A DNA stretch of 64,000 bases from contig CAZIUI010000001.1 in the NCBI GenBank assembly GCA_964542585.1, positions 186,001 to 250,000 on the forward strand. Direction: 5' to 3'. How positions within the stretch are numbered: position 1 is the first letter of the stretch; each line of letters opens with the position of its first letter. A model generated the notes under the pieces. That model had not been told where the DNA came from, did not search any database, and saw nothing but the letters and a program-made list of their open reading frames with translations. The stretch is from CAYYUA01 sp964542585. GTDB taxonomy: Bacteria; Bacteroidota; Bacteroidia; CAILMK01; CAYYUA01. A program made the position numbers and the translations under genes. Positions 42,868 to 52,224 of this stretch are shown piece after piece.

Positions 42868-43302
42868 ATGCATATCCTGTTGCTTAACGGGCCAAACCTC
42901 AACCTTTTAGGAAATCGTGAAGTAGAATATTACGGTTCTACAAATTTTGAAGAATACCTGCCTTATCTTAAAAACCGTTTTGCTCAAACGAAAATTACTT
43001 ACGAGCAAACGAACCACGAAGGTGTTCTAGTGGATCGAATCCAAGAAGCTTCAGCCTACTCCAATGGTATTGTCCTCAATGCCGGCGCTTATACCCACAC
43101 ATCCATTGCCCTCAGGGATGCCATTAGTAGTGTTAAAATCCCTGTAATAGAAGTTCACTTATCCAATATCCTTGCTAGGGAGTCCTTTCGTGCTCTTTCA
43201 TACCTGGCACCTGTTTGTTCAGGTACCATTACAGGCTTTGGCCTTTACAGCTATGATTTAGCTATTCAATCACTGATAGATCAGAGCGCACCCAGCGAAT
43301 AA
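42868..43302 (+). CDS. aroQ: 3-dehydroquinate dehydratase, type II
   Basis: AroQ converts 3-dehydroquinate to 3-dehydroshikimate in the shikimate pathway. At 144 residues it is of typical size. NGPNLNLLGNREVEYYG carries the catalytic Tyr, NHEGVLVDRIQEA the substrate lid, NAGAYTHTSIALRDA the substrate-binding Asn, and EVHLSNILARESFRALSYL the catalytic His region. The 3' end overlaps by 22 bases the 3' end of the leftward outer-membrane protein gene. No other aro gene is near. Confidence 0.95.
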   Translation: MHILLLNGPNLNLLGNREVEYYGSTNFEEYLPYLKNRFAQTKITYEQTNHEGVLVDRIQEASAYSNGIVLNAGAYTHTSIALRDAISSVKIPVIEVHLSNILARESFRALSYLAPVCSGTITGFGLYSYDLAIQSLIDQSAPSE

Positions 43303-43928
43303 CGTAAGCCAAATTTGATCACAAAGTTGGCCGGACGGTTACTGATATCCGAGGCACGACTGGACCTACCACTTCTGACAGTGATTTTACCTTGATCAAT
43401 TGGTAGTAAAGAATAGTTGACTTTCGCAGTTGCTGAAAACCGATCTGAAAATTCATAACAAATGCCTAAAATCCCGTTTGCAGATACCTCGCGCAATTCA
43501 GTTGGTTTACTGGAAGCTGGCACAGTTTCAATGCTCAAAAGATATTCAGGGGAAATGCCTCCTTGTAATTTAAGTTTTGATTTGATAGTATATTCAAGCA
43601 TAAGGGGAAGCTCAAAATAATTTAGCGTTATTTTTTCCCACAAGTTATTGATGCTAGGATCCCTTATCTCATGACCAGTAGCTTTACTGCCCTTCTTAAC
43701 ATACAATATTTGAATAGTTAAATCAAGTTTGTCTTTCAGGGGATAGCTCACCGACGGACCACCATAAAAGCCCCATTTGTTAAACCCACTAATAGCGTCT
43801 CCAGCAATTTGGGATGTGGTGACACCACCAACTAACCCACCTTTAAATGATTGCCCTGATGCCTCTCTGGGCATCAAAAGGCTTAAACCCACCAAAAAAG
43901 TTATAACTAAAGGAAAGGGGTATTTCAT
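43281..43928 (-). CDS. Porin-family outer-membrane beta-barrel protein
   Basis: Secreted protein of 215 residues with a signal peptide ending at EASGQSFK and a beta-barrel pattern of about eight strands. KGGLVGGVTTSQIAGDAIS at the mature start is typical of the PorT-like/OmpW-like outer-membrane family (outer membrane protein beta-barrel domain). The final aromatic residue pattern (LRYSLGAL) fits a barrel end loosely. Function unknown. It overlaps aroQ convergently. Confidence 0.8.
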   Translation of the reverse strand: MKYPFPLVITFLVGLSLLMPREASGQSFKGGLVGGVTTSQIAGDAISGFNKWGFYGGPSVSYPLKDKLDLTIQILYVKKGSKATGHEIRDPSINNLWEKITLNYFELPLMLEYTIKSKLKLQGGISPEYLLSIETVPASSKPTELREVSANGILGICYEFSDRFSATAKVNYSLLPIDQGKITVRSGRSSRASDISNRPANFVIKFGLRYSLGAL

Positions 43929-43958
43929 AAAGCAAGCTTTTCTTTACTTTTATTAAAT

Positions 43959-45413
43959 TTAAAAATCATCGTCTACAGGCCTTACCAGTAATCTGTTTTT
44001 AAGGTCCTTTAAGACCTTAACAGGGGTGCCTTGTTCTATAAATTCTCCTTCGGATACTGCATCATACATATTTTCATTGAGCCAAATTTTCCCAGATGGT
44101 GAAAGTTCTGTATGGGCAGTAGCAGTTTGACCCACTAATGAGGAAGGTCGGCTTTTTTCTGGGGCATTGGAACTGGTTTCGGTAATCTCGGGCTGTTGGT
44201 CCAAGGTATGATCATCATCGGAATTACTAAGGGTTGTTTGGAGTACCATCCTTTGAAAAGCCCTGGAATTGAAAAAAGGCTTACCAAACAATAGCACAAG
44301 CAAAGTAAAACCACCAATTGCCCCCAGAACGGTTAGTATTGCTTGTAAAACTTGGTCAATACGGGTAAAGCGGAAATCAAAATAATCATTCTGGAGCATC
44401 GTAAGCACTAAAGAAGAAAACACTAACAGCAACCCCCCTAAACCAGTCACACCAAAACCCGGGATCACAAAAACCTCTACTCCTATAAGGATCACACCTA
44501 TGACAAAAAGGGCAATTTCCCAATATGCCGCTAAAGCCTCTACGTACAATGGCGCAAAATAAAGGATGGCTCCAGCAATAGAGAGTGCTATTGGAAAACC
44601 CAATCCCGGGGATTGAAGCTCAAAATATAAGCCACCAAGCATAAGCAGGATCAAAAAGCTACTTACCGCAGGACTGATCAGAAATTGGATAAGTTGATCT
44701 GTTAAAGAAAGCTCAGGCTGCACTACTTGGTAGTTAACCAGCCCCTCTTTTTTAAGCACAGCTTTTACAGAATTGGCTTTTCCGTCACAAAATTTATACT
44801 TAATGGCCTCAGGCCTCGTAAAAGTTAGCAGCTCACCTTTTGGAGCTATACCTTCAACATCAATACTAGCATCCACCATGGCCTCCGCAATTTTAGGATC
44901 CCGACCATTGGCCTGTGCTGTGGCTCTCATCGTACCACGCATGTATGATTGGTACTTTTCGGGCGCCTTCTCCCCCTGTTGATTGACTACAGTTGCTGCG
45001 CCCATCGTTGCTGAAGAGGTCATGTAAATTTTGTCGCAAGCAATTGAGATCAAGGCCCCGGCGGATGCTGCATTGGGATCGATAAACACAAATACCGGGG
45101 ATGAAGCCCCCAATAGGGCTGATCGAATGCTATCAGCCTCAGCAACCCGTCCTCCATAAGTATTCAGGTGAAGCAGGATATAATCAGCGGCTTTTTTTTC
45201 CGCTAAATCCAAGGCCTGTTGGGTTTTTCGCCAGGCACTGGGACCAATTTTTTCTTTGATAGAAAAGCGGACAACCGTGCTGTCAGACTTGGTAGCCTTT
45301 TCAGCAGTAGTATCGGTTTTAGAAGGCTGCCCATAGAGGGTAGCTAATCCTAGAAGCCAACAACCAAGAATAAATATGCTGATGCGCATGCTCAATAAAA
45401 GTCGTTTAGCCAT
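43959..45413 (-). CDS. Long-form NfeD membrane serine protease
   Basis: Membrane protein of 484 residues. A signal peptide (residues 9-30) is followed by a ClpP-like periplasmic protease domain with the nucleophile Ser in NAASAGALISIACD near residue 125 and a Lys in EKAPEKYQSYMRG near residue 160. Five to six membrane spans follow (residues 245-385), then a disordered linker and the C-terminal NfeD OB fold (GQTATAHTELSPSGKIW). This is the NfeD1b class, which usually works with a stomatin/flotillin-type protein. None is encoded next to it in this window. Confidence 0.92.
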   Translation of the reverse strand: MAKRLLLSMRISIFILGCWLLGLATLYGQPSKTDTTAEKATKSDSTVVRFSIKEKIGPSAWRKTQQALDLAEKKAADYILLHLNTYGGRVAEADSIRSALLGASSPVFVFIDPNAASAGALISIACDKIYMTSSATMGAATVVNQQGEKAPEKYQSYMRGTMRATAQANGRDPKIAEAMVDASIDVEGIAPKGELLTFTRPEAIKYKFCDGKANSVKAVLKKEGLVNYQVVQPELSLTDQLIQFLISPAVSSFLILLMLGGLYFELQSPGLGFPIALSIAGAILYFAPLYVEALAAYWEIALFVIGVILIGVEVFVIPGFGVTGLGGLLLVFSSLVLTMLQNDYFDFRFTRIDQVLQAILTVLGAIGGFTLLVLLFGKPFFNSRAFQRMVLQTTLSNSDDDHTLDQQPEITETSSNAPEKSRPSSLVGQTATAHTELSPSGKIWLNENMYDAVSEGEFIEQGTPVKVLKDLKNRLLVRPVDDDF

Positions 45414-45477
45414 CGAAATTAAGCAATTACAGTGGCCTTAAACATTTAAATGCTTTTCTGCTGGGAAAGGTTTTGGC

Positions 45478-45485
45478 TATTTTTG
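45478..45485 (+). promoter_or_regulatory. Bacteroidota -7 promoter element upstream of LolD-type gene
   Basis: TATTTTTG, perfect TAnnTTTG. The TTG start codon follows 22 bases later. CTG at 45458-45460, 17 bases upstream, is a weak -33. Confidence 0.5.
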
Positions 45486-45507
45486 CTTACTTAAATAAGC
45501 AATTGTT

Positions 45508-46197
45508 TTGATCCAAGCTACGAATGTACATAAGAGCTACGGCAGCCTTAAAGTGCTCAGGAATGTAAATTTCACCGTATCCGAAGGCGAAGTTGTCTCT
45601 ATTACTGGTCCTTCAGGCGCGGGAAAAACAACTTTGCTGCAAGTTATTGGAACGTTGGATCAGCCAGATGAAGGATCAATTCAGGTCGGAAAGCAATTGT
45701 TGTCAACCCTTAAAGGAAAGCACCTATCCGATTTTCGTAACCGTTCCATTGGTTTCATTTTTCAATTCCATCACCTCCTACCGGAATTTAATGCCCTGGA
45801 AAATGTGGCAATGCCGGCTTTTTTAGCTGGAAGTACCAGGAAAGCAGGTTTCCAGCGGGCAGAGGAGCTATTAACCTACATGGGCCTGGGCCACCGGCTA
45901 CATCATAAACCTTCCACGCTTTCAGGGGGCGAGCAACAGCGAGTGGCTGTCGCTCGGGCGCTCACCAATAACCCCTCAGTGATCCTGGCTGATGAACCTT
46001 CCGGTAATCTTGATACACAGAATGCCGAGGATCTGCACAGGCTATTTTTTCAATTGAGATCAGAACTTGGACAAACCTTCGTTATTGTTACCCACAATGA
46101 GGCACTTGCTGCCATGGCCGATCGGAAACTTCACATGCTGGATGGCCAGTTTCAGACAGCTGCCACCTCTTACAACATTGAATATGGGTCGCAATAA
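45508..46197 (+). CDS. LolD-type ABC transporter ATP-binding protein
   Basis: ATPase of 229 residues of the LolD/MacB group, which powers transfer of lipoproteins or export. Walker A GPSGAGKTTLLQ, the signature TLSGGEQQRVAVARAL, Walker B ILADEPSGNLD and the H-loop VTHNEALA are intact. The start is TTG at 45508; an in-frame stop lies 12 bases upstream, so no ATG is available. The LolCE permease partner is not in the window. The glyS gene follows after 39 bases. Confidence 0.9.
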   Translation: MIQATNVHKSYGSLKVLRNVNFTVSEGEVVSITGPSGAGKTTLLQVIGTLDQPDEGSIQVGKQLLSTLKGKHLSDFRNRSIGFIFQFHHLLPEFNALENVAMPAFLAGSTRKAGFQRAEELLTYMGLGHRLHHKPSTLSGGEQQRVAVARALTNNPSVILADEPSGNLDTQNAEDLHRLFFQLRSELGQTFVIVTHNEALAAMADRKLHMLDGQFQTAATSYNIEYGSQ

Positions 46198-46236
46198 GCA
46201 CTTTTTTAATTCAAAAAGCCCTTTAATTAGTGTATT

Positions 46237-47808
46237 ATGGCATCGGAACCTGCTCTAAAACAGTTGATTGCCCACAGTAAGGAATATGGTTTTTTATTTC
46301 AATCCAGCCAGATCTATGACGGGCTTAGTGCGGTGTATGATTACGGGCCTTACGGCATTGAGTTAAAACGAAACCTCCGCGAATATTGGTGGCAGGCCAT
46401 GGTGCAGATGCAGGAAGACATGGTAGGTCTTGAATCTGCTATCCTTATGCATCCCCGAACATGGGAAGCATCAGGCCATTTGGAGCAGTTCAATGATCCC
46501 ATGATTGATAACAAGGATTCCAAGAAGCGTTACCGGGCTGATAACCTTATCGAGGACCATATTGAAAAACTTCAAGGTAAAATTGATAAAGAAATCAATA
46601 AAGCGGCCCGTAAGTTTGGAGATGACTTTGACGAAGCTCACTTCAAAGCCACTAACCCGCAGGTTCAGCGTTATCACCAGCGCCTCAACAACCTAAATAG
46701 TCGCTTCTCCAATGCTATGGAAAGCAATAACTTGCAAGAGCTAAAAGCAATTATTGAGGATTATGAGATCATTGACCCGGTAAGCGGAACGAAAAACTGG
46801 ACAGACGTACGGCAATTTAACCTGATGTTCGAAACCAAAGTTGGTGCGTCTGCAGCTGATTCAGAGAGCCTTTACTTAAGACCAGAAACGGCACAGGGGA
46901 TCTACGTGAATTTCCTAAACGTCCAGAAAACTACGCGTAAAAATATCCCTTTTGGCATTGCCCAAATCGGAAAAAGTTTCAGGAACGAGATCGTTGCGGG
47001 GCAGTTTATCTTCAGAACCCGGGAGTTTGAGCAGATGGAAATGCAGTTTTTTGTACCACCAGGTGAAGAAATGGAATGGTATGAAGAATGGAAACAGCGT
47101 AGAATGGCGTGGTACCAAGCGCTTGGTTTTTCGCGGGCGGAAATAACGCTTAGCCCCCATGATCAATTAGCTCATTATGCCAATGCAGCTATTGACATCG
47201 AGTATGAGTACCCTTTTGGGTTAAAAGAAATGGAGGGGATTCACTCACGTACAGACTTTGATCTTTCCCGCCATCAAGCTTATTCCGGTAAGAAACTCCA
47301 ATATTATGATCCGGATAGACAAGAGCACTACATTCCCTACGTTGTTGAAACGGCACTTGGCCTGGACCGCTTGGTGTTGGCGATGCTTGCCAAAGCTTAC
47401 GAAGTAGAAGCAATGGAAGATGGGAACAGCCGAGAGGTTCTGCATCTTCCAGCACCCATTGCACCGGTGAAAGTTGCCATTCTACCGCTGGTTCGCAAAG
47501 ACGGCTTACCCGGAATTGCGCGTAACATCTACCAAGAGCTGAAATATCATTTTAATTGCCACTACGAGGAGAAAGATGCCATTGGGAAGCGATACCGGCG
47601 TATGGACGCCATCGGCACGCCCTACTGCTTAACAATTGATCATCAAACCCAGGAAGATAACACCGTAACCCTGCGCTACCGCGATAGCATGCAGCAGAAA
47701 AGGGTTCACATTGATGACCTGCTCAAGGAAATGCAACACTTGGTTCAACTAGAGACCTTGGTAAAAGCCTATGAGCAGAACCTTAAGACGGTTAAACAAA
47801 GCGAATAA
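46237..47808 (+). CDS. glyS: Glycyl-tRNA synthetase, dimeric class II
   Basis: Single-chain GlyRS of 523 residues, charging tRNA-Gly. SSQIYDGLSAVYDYGPYGIE is the diagnostic N-terminal stretch. Motif 2 region GKSFRNEIVAGQFIFRTREF and the later EGIHSRTDFDLSRHQ are present, with motif 3 VVETALGLDRLVLAML. The anticodon-binding domain fills the last 110 residues (VKVAILPLVRKDGLPGIARN). Start ATG 46237. It converges on the FKBP gene with 39 bases between, containing a hairpin. Confidence 0.95.
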   Translation: MASEPALKQLIAHSKEYGFLFQSSQIYDGLSAVYDYGPYGIELKRNLREYWWQAMVQMQEDMVGLESAILMHPRTWEASGHLEQFNDPMIDNKDSKKRYRADNLIEDHIEKLQGKIDKEINKAARKFGDDFDEAHFKATNPQVQRYHQRLNNLNSRFSNAMESNNLQELKAIIEDYEIIDPVSGTKNWTDVRQFNLMFETKVGASAADSESLYLRPETAQGIYVNFLNVQKTTRKNIPFGIAQIGKSFRNEIVAGQFIFRTREFEQMEMQFFVPPGEEMEWYEEWKQRRMAWYQALGFSRAEITLSPHDQLAHYANAAIDIEYEYPFGLKEMEGIHSRTDFDLSRHQAYSGKKLQYYDPDRQEHYIPYVVETALGLDRLVLAMLAKAYEVEAMEDGNSREVLHLPAPIAPVKVAILPLVRKDGLPGIARNIYQELKYHFNCHYEEKDAIGKRYRRMDAIGTPYCLTIDHQTQEDNTVTLRYRDSMQQKRVHIDDLLKEMQHLVQLETLVKAYEQNLKTVKQSE

Positions 47809-47810
47809 AT

Positions 47811-47840
47811 AGCCCGGAACTCTATGTAAAGTACTGGGCT
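47811..47840. terminator. Hairpin between convergent glyS and FKBP genes
   Basis: AGCCCGGAACT and AGTACTGGGCT form an 11-base stem with two mismatches and an eight-base loop. It fills the gap between two convergent stops. There is no clear T-run, so termination is an inference. Confidence 0.4.
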
Positions 47841-47847
47841 AGGCGTG

Positions 47848-48618
47848 TTACTTTACTTCAATCAGCTGAACGGTAAAGATCAGCACTTGATTGGGGCCGA
47901 TTTTCGCTCCAGCGCCACTCTTACCATACCCCAGGCGAGGTGGAATATAAAACATGTACTTACTGCCCGGTTTCATGAGTTGTAAACCTTCTTGCCAACC
48001 TTTAATGACCTCTTTAACAGCGAAAGAAGCCGGGGAACCCCGCTTGTAAGAGTTATCGAAAACGGTACCATCTTTTAGCTTCCCTTTGTAGTGAACTTTA
48101 ACTTTATCTTTAGGCCCAGGAGATTGACCTTCGCCCTTTTCTAAGACCCGGTATTGCAATCCACTAGAGGTTCTTTGAACACCATCTTTTTGAAGGTTAT
48201 GCTTTAAAAAGGCGCGGCTTTCCTCTAGATTTTCTTCAGCCCTCGATTGGTCTGTCTTTGCTTCTTGCTTTTCCTGGACATCCTCATTCTTACGCTCCTG
48301 TCTTTCCTTGTAACGATTCATGAACTGGGTAGCCTTCCTTTTATCCAGCTTACGATTGGAGTCAATTACCACATCCTTTATGGCCTGTAGGATCATCGTG
48401 TCATTTGAATTATACTCGTCTTTAAATTCTTTTACTTCCCTGGATAGTTGCAAGCCATAAATGTAGCTAACTGTATCTTTAACACTTTTCATTTCAGCAC
48501 TACTAATGTCCGAATTGTTCTTAGGTGCTGACTGGAAAAGGCTACAGCCGGAAAAATTGAATACTAAAGCAAGGACTAAAAAAGTACGCAAAAGCCGTTT
48601 TGAAGCATTTATTACCAT
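47848..48618 (-). CDS. FKBP-type peptidyl-prolyl isomerase, lipoprotein
   Basis: Exported prolyl isomerase of 256 residues. The signal peptide ends in VFNFSGCSLF, so it should be a lipoprotein facing the periplasm. An N-terminal FKBP_N dimer domain (helical, residues 40-140, Lys/Glu/Gln rich) precedes the FKBP catalytic domain (VKVHYKGKLKDGTVFDNSYK, then YIPPRLGYGKSGAG and IFTVQLIEVK). ATG 48618 is chosen; a GTG nine bases upstream is also possible. It lies at the 3' end of the nucleotide-sugar operon, possibly by chance or as an envelope-folding partner. Confidence 0.9.
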   Translation of the reverse strand: MVINASKRLLRTFLVLALVFNFSGCSLFQSAPKNNSDISSAEMKSVKDTVSYIYGLQLSREVKEFKDEYNSNDTMILQAIKDVVIDSNRKLDKRKATQFMNRYKERQERKNEDVQEKQEAKTDQSRAEENLEESRAFLKHNLQKDGVQRTSSGLQYRVLEKGEGQSPGPKDKVKVHYKGKLKDGTVFDNSYKRGSPASFAVKEVIKGWQEGLQLMKPGSKYMFYIPPRLGYGKSGAGAKIGPNQVLIFTVQLIEVK

Positions 48619-48636
48619 TGGACTCACTTTTAGTTT

Positions 48637-49500
48637 TTACGCGTGAATAAGGTTGTAAAGGTAATGGCCATAGCCGCTTTTAAGAAGTGGTTGGGCCAAT
48701 TTTTCCAGCTTTTCAGCAGATATGAAACCTTGCTGGTATGCGACTTCCTCAATGCAGCCAATTTTCAAGCCTTGTCTGGCTTCAACCACACTTACAAACT
48801 GGCTAGCCTGCATGAATGACTCAAATGTCCCCGTATCCAGCCAGGCTGTTCCTCTTTTCATGATCTCCACATTCAGGTTCCCTTTTTCTAGATAAGCGTG
48901 ATTGACATCGGTAATTTCATATTCACCGCGGTTAGAGGGTTTCAAGCCTTTAGCAATGTCCACAACCTGATGGTCGTAAAAATAAAGCCCTGGAATAGCG
49001 TAATTGGATTGGGGCTTGGTTGGCTTCTCTTGTATTGAAATAGCCCTTTGATCCTTATCAAAATTTACTACGCCATATCTTTCAGGTTGAGAAACGTGAT
49101 AAGCAAAAATCAGGGCGCCTTGCGGTTTGTTAATATTAGCAAGTGTTCGTTCAAAATCCAAACCGAAAAAAATGTTGTCGCCCAGGATCAAAGCCACCGA
49201 ATCGGAACCTATGAATTCAGCGCCAATCGTAAAAGCCTCAGCTAGTCCCGTGGGTTCCGCTTGCTCCGCATAAGAAAAAGAACAGCCCAGGTGCTCGCCA
49301 TCGCCTAACAAATGTTGAAAATGAGGTAGATCTTTAGGGGTAGAAATGATCAGGATCTCTTGAATTCCCGCTGTCATGAGGGTAGCTAACGGGTAATAAA
49401 TCATGGGCTTGTCAAAAATCGGCATGAGCTGCTTGCTCATCGCTAGGGTGACGGGGTGTAAACGCGTACCGGAACCACCGGCCAGGATAATACCTTTCAT
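48637..49500 (-). CDS. rmlA: Glucose-1-phosphate thymidylyltransferase
   Basis: RmlA joins glucose-1-phosphate to dTTP to give dTDP-glucose, first step of deoxysugar synthesis. The nucleotide-binding loop GGSGTRLHPVTLAMSKQ starts at residue 8, followed by DKPMIYYPLATLMTAGI. LILGDNIFFG and the feedback-site region ISAEKLEKLAQPLLKSGYG are typical. Length 287 is normal. It sits 55 bases after rmlB, the largest gap in this operon. RmlC and RmlD are absent from the window, so the end product is not necessarily dTDP-rhamnose. Confidence 0.95.
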   Translation of the reverse strand: MKGIILAGGSGTRLHPVTLAMSKQLMPIFDKPMIYYPLATLMTAGIQEILIISTPKDLPHFQHLLGDGEHLGCSFSYAEQAEPTGLAEAFTIGAEFIGSDSVALILGDNIFFGLDFERTLANINKPQGALIFAYHVSQPERYGVVNFDKDQRAISIQEKPTKPQSNYAIPGLYFYDHQVVDIAKGLKPSNRGEYEITDVNHAYLEKGNLNVEIMKRGTAWLDTGTFESFMQASQFVSVVEARQGLKIGCIEEVAYQQGFISAEKLEKLAQPLLKSGYGHYLYNLIHA

Positions 49501-49555
49501 TGCGCTAGTTGTTAAAGGGAAAATCGAAAGCTAAAAAACAATATTCCTTTCCGTT

Positions 49556-50587
49556 TTAGGCTGTTTGCTGGGTTACCGCTTCCACCCAACCTTCGTTACG
49601 CATATACCAATCAATCGTGTATTTTAAGCCATCCTCAAAACCTATCAATGGTTGCCATCCGAGCTCCTCTCGGATTTTTGTCGGATCCATGGCATAGCGG
49701 TAATCGTGGCCAGCGCGATCCGTCACAAAACTGATTAGCTCTGCAGCTTTTCCTGAAGGTTGCTCTAGTTTTTCATCCATCAATTCACAGAGTTTATGGA
49801 CCAATTCAAGGTTTGTCCATTCATTGTGCCCTCCTATTAAATAGGTGTCTCCAACCCTTCCGCGATGAAAAATTTCATCTATGGCCCTGACATGATCCCC
49901 CACATAAAGCCAATCCCGAATATTCTCACCTTTGCCATAAACGGGTAAGGGTTCACGATTCCGGACTTTATGGATCATCACCGGTAAAAGCTTCTCAGGA
50001 AATTGATAAGGCCCGTAATTGTTAGAACAATTGGAGATTTTAACAGGTAAGCCGTAAGTATGATAATAGGCTGATAACAAGTGATCAGCAGAGGCTTTAG
50101 AAGCTGCATACGGTGAGCGAGGGTTGTAAGAAGAATCCTCTCTGAAATATCCCTCTTTGCCTAAAGTTCCAAAAACCTCATCCGTGGATACCTGGAAAAA
50201 TAAATGCTTTTCTGGTTTATCAAGATCCCAATTTTGGAGTGCAGCATCCAGAAGAGTGGCAGTTCCTATTACATTGGTTCTTATAAAATCCGAAGGATCA
50301 GCTATGGAACGATCTACGTGAGATTCAGCTGCAAGATTTATGACAGCATCCACATTATAATCCCTAAAAAGACCAAAAACCGCATTACGGTCAGTTATAT
50401 CCACCTTTTCAAATGCTTGCGGCGCATCGGGATTAAGCCTGGTCAGGTTTTCCATGTGCCCGGCATAGGTAAGCTTATCAACACAAAGTAAACGCGTTTG
50501 GGGATACTGAAAACTCCAGTGACGCACCACATGAGAGCCAATAAAACCGGCTGCTCCGGTTATCATCAAGGTCAGAGGCTTTTCCAT
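49556..50587 (-). CDS. rmlB: dTDP-glucose 4,6-dehydratase
   Basis: RmlB converts dTDP-glucose to dTDP-4-keto-6-deoxyglucose. The NAD-binding start is ITGAAGFIGSHVVRHW (residues 9-24). The active-site triad lies in FFQVSTDEVFGTLGKEG and YAASKASADHLL with YxxxK. Length 343 is normal. It forms the dTDP-sugar branch with rmlA. The gap to galE is six bases. Confidence 0.95.
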   Translation of the reverse strand: MEKPLTLMITGAAGFIGSHVVRHWSFQYPQTRLLCVDKLTYAGHMENLTRLNPDAPQAFEKVDITDRNAVFGLFRDYNVDAVINLAAESHVDRSIADPSDFIRTNVIGTATLLDAALQNWDLDKPEKHLFFQVSTDEVFGTLGKEGYFREDSSYNPRSPYAASKASADHLLSAYYHTYGLPVKISNCSNNYGPYQFPEKLLPVMIHKVRNREPLPVYGKGENIRDWLYVGDHVRAIDEIFHRGRVGDTYLIGGHNEWTNLELVHKLCELMDEKLEQPSGKAAELISFVTDRAGHDYRYAMDPTKIREELGWQPLIGFEDGLKYTIDWYMRNEGWVEAVTQQTA

Positions 50588-50593
50588 AACAAC

Positions 50594-51643
50594 CTATTCA
50601 ATTGATGAGTGGATTTTGCTACCTTGTAAATGCTGTTCCCACTGCCATGCCGTAGCCATCATGTTATGCAAGCTTCGTTCAGCTGCCCAGCGTAGCACCT
50701 TATTGGCTTTGCTTGCATCGGCATAAACTTTAGACACATCTCCAGGCCTACGTTTTCCAATTTGATAGGGGATCGAAATGCCGGTTGCCGCTTCGAAGGC
50801 ATGAATCGCTTCCAGAACCGTATACCCCTCCCCTGTTCCAATATTGAAATACTCGTAGGAATGGGAACCAGGATTTTGAAGAAGCCTATCCAAAGCTTTT
50901 ACATGGGCTTTGGCAACGTCCATTACATGAATGTAATCCCGAATACAAGTACCATCTCTTGTGGGGTAATCGTTTCCAAAAACCGTTAAAGCTGACCGGT
51001 AACCCATAGCCGTTTGGGTGATGTAAGGTACCAGGTTCTCCGGCGTACCAATAGGCCATTCACCAATCAGCCCGGAGTAATGGGCCCCTATGGGATTGAA
51101 ATAGCGAAGGGAAAGCCCTTGAAGATTATGGGCTTCACAAGCATCGGCCAACATATCCTCCCCTACATGCTTGGTATTACCATATGGAGATTCCGCTTTT
51201 TTTACTGGAGCTTCCTCGCTCACGGGGATTTGATCAGGCTCACCGTAAACGGTACAAGAGGACGAAAAAACCATAGCATTACATTGATGAGCTTGCATGG
51301 CTTTTAAGAGGTTGATGGTCGAGCCCAGATTATTCTCGTAGTAATCCAGGGGGTTGGTAACCGATTCCCCTACCGATTTAAGCGCTGCAAAATGAATAAC
51401 TCCTTCCAGATCAGGATTATCCCGGAAAAACTGAAACAAAGCCTGCTGATTGCAAAGATCAAAAGCATGGAAAGCAGGTATTATGCCTGTAATTTTAGCA
51501 ATTCGATCTTCCATCTCAGCATAAGAACGGCATAAGTTATCGATAATAGTAACCTTGTAGCCCGCTTGCTGTAATTCCACTACCGTGTGAGCTCCTATGT
51601 AACCGGTGCCTCCAGTAACAAGGATGTGAGGGGCTCTATTCAT
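50594..51643 (-). CDS. galE: UDP-glucose 4-epimerase
   Basis: GalE interconverts UDP-glucose and UDP-galactose. TGGTGYIGAHTVVELQQAG is the NAD-binding loop (residues 10-28), SSSCTVYGEPDQIPVSE has the catalytic Ser, and SPYGNTKHVGEDML the YxxxK pair. RYFNPIGAHYSGLIGE is diagnostic for GalE-type enzymes. Length 349 is usual. Its ATG overlaps the stop of the upstream acetyltransferase gene by four bases, so translation is probably coupled. Confidence 0.93.
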   Translation of the reverse strand: MNRAPHILVTGGTGYIGAHTVVELQQAGYKVTIIDNLCRSYAEMEDRIAKITGIIPAFHAFDLCNQQALFQFFRDNPDLEGVIHFAALKSVGESVTNPLDYYENNLGSTINLLKAMQAHQCNAMVFSSSCTVYGEPDQIPVSEEAPVKKAESPYGNTKHVGEDMLADACEAHNLQGLSLRYFNPIGAHYSGLIGEWPIGTPENLVPYITQTAMGYRSALTVFGNDYPTRDGTCIRDYIHVMDVAKAHVKALDRLLQNPGSHSYEYFNIGTGEGYTVLEAIHAFEAATGISIPYQIGKRRPGDVSKVYADASKANKVLRWAAERSLHNMMATAWQWEQHLQGSKIHSSIE

Positions 51644-52221
51644 TCCGTAAGGGGTTTAATTCCACTATTGCTATACTGATAAACCTGGCCGGATTCCGGG
51701 CAAGTAGCAAGGTTTTGATCATCAAACCTTAAGCGACCCCCATGAGCACTCATCCAGCCTAAATGCCGGGATGGATTTCCTAATACCAATCCATAGTCCG
51801 GCACATCCCGGGTAACAACTGCGCCAGCTCCTACAAATGCATAAGCTCCTAAAGTAACCCCACAAATAATCGTTGCATTAGCACCGATGGTGGCCCCTTT
51901 TTTAACATGGGTGTAGCTTAATTCATCCTGACGGTTTACTGCGCTTCTCGGGTTCCGGACATTGGTAAAAACGGCAGATGGCCCAAGGAACACATCATCT
52001 TCAAGCGTCACGCCTGTATAAACCGAAACGTTGTTTTGCACCTTGACGTTAGAACCTAGCTTAACATCTTGTCCGATGTAAACATTTTGTCCCAGGTTAC
52101 ATTTTGCTCCCAACCTGGCGCCTGTCATGACATGAGAAAAATGCCACACACGGCTTCCAGAACCAATAAGAGCTCCGTCATCCACAACTGCGGTTTCATG
52201 CACGAAGGAATCCTGCTCCAT
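51640..52221 (-). CDS. WbpD-type sugar N-acetyltransferase (left-handed beta-helix)
   Basis: Hexapeptide-repeat acetyltransferase of 193 residues. It has the repeats of a left-handed beta-helix (GSNVKVQNNVSVYTGVTLED), a loop with NVRNPRSAVNRQDE and the active-site strip HVKKGATIGANATIICGVTL. It resembles WbpD, which acetylates a 3-amino group on UDP-GlcNAc3NA, and FdtC-type enzymes of dTDP-sugars. A WbpE-like aminotransferase is in the same operon, but the WbpB oxidoreductase is not. The precise substrate is therefore an inference. It follows the xylose synthase gene by three bases. Confidence 0.85.
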   Translation of the reverse strand: MEQDSFVHETAVVDDGALIGSGSRVWHFSHVMTGARLGAKCNLGQNVYIGQDVKLGSNVKVQNNVSVYTGVTLEDDVFLGPSAVFTNVRNPRSAVNRQDELSYTHVKKGATIGANATIICGVTLGAYAFVGAGAVVTRDVPDYGLVLGNPSRHLGWMSAHGGRLRFDDQNLATCPESGQVYQYSNSGIKPLTE

Positions 52222-52224
52222 AGG

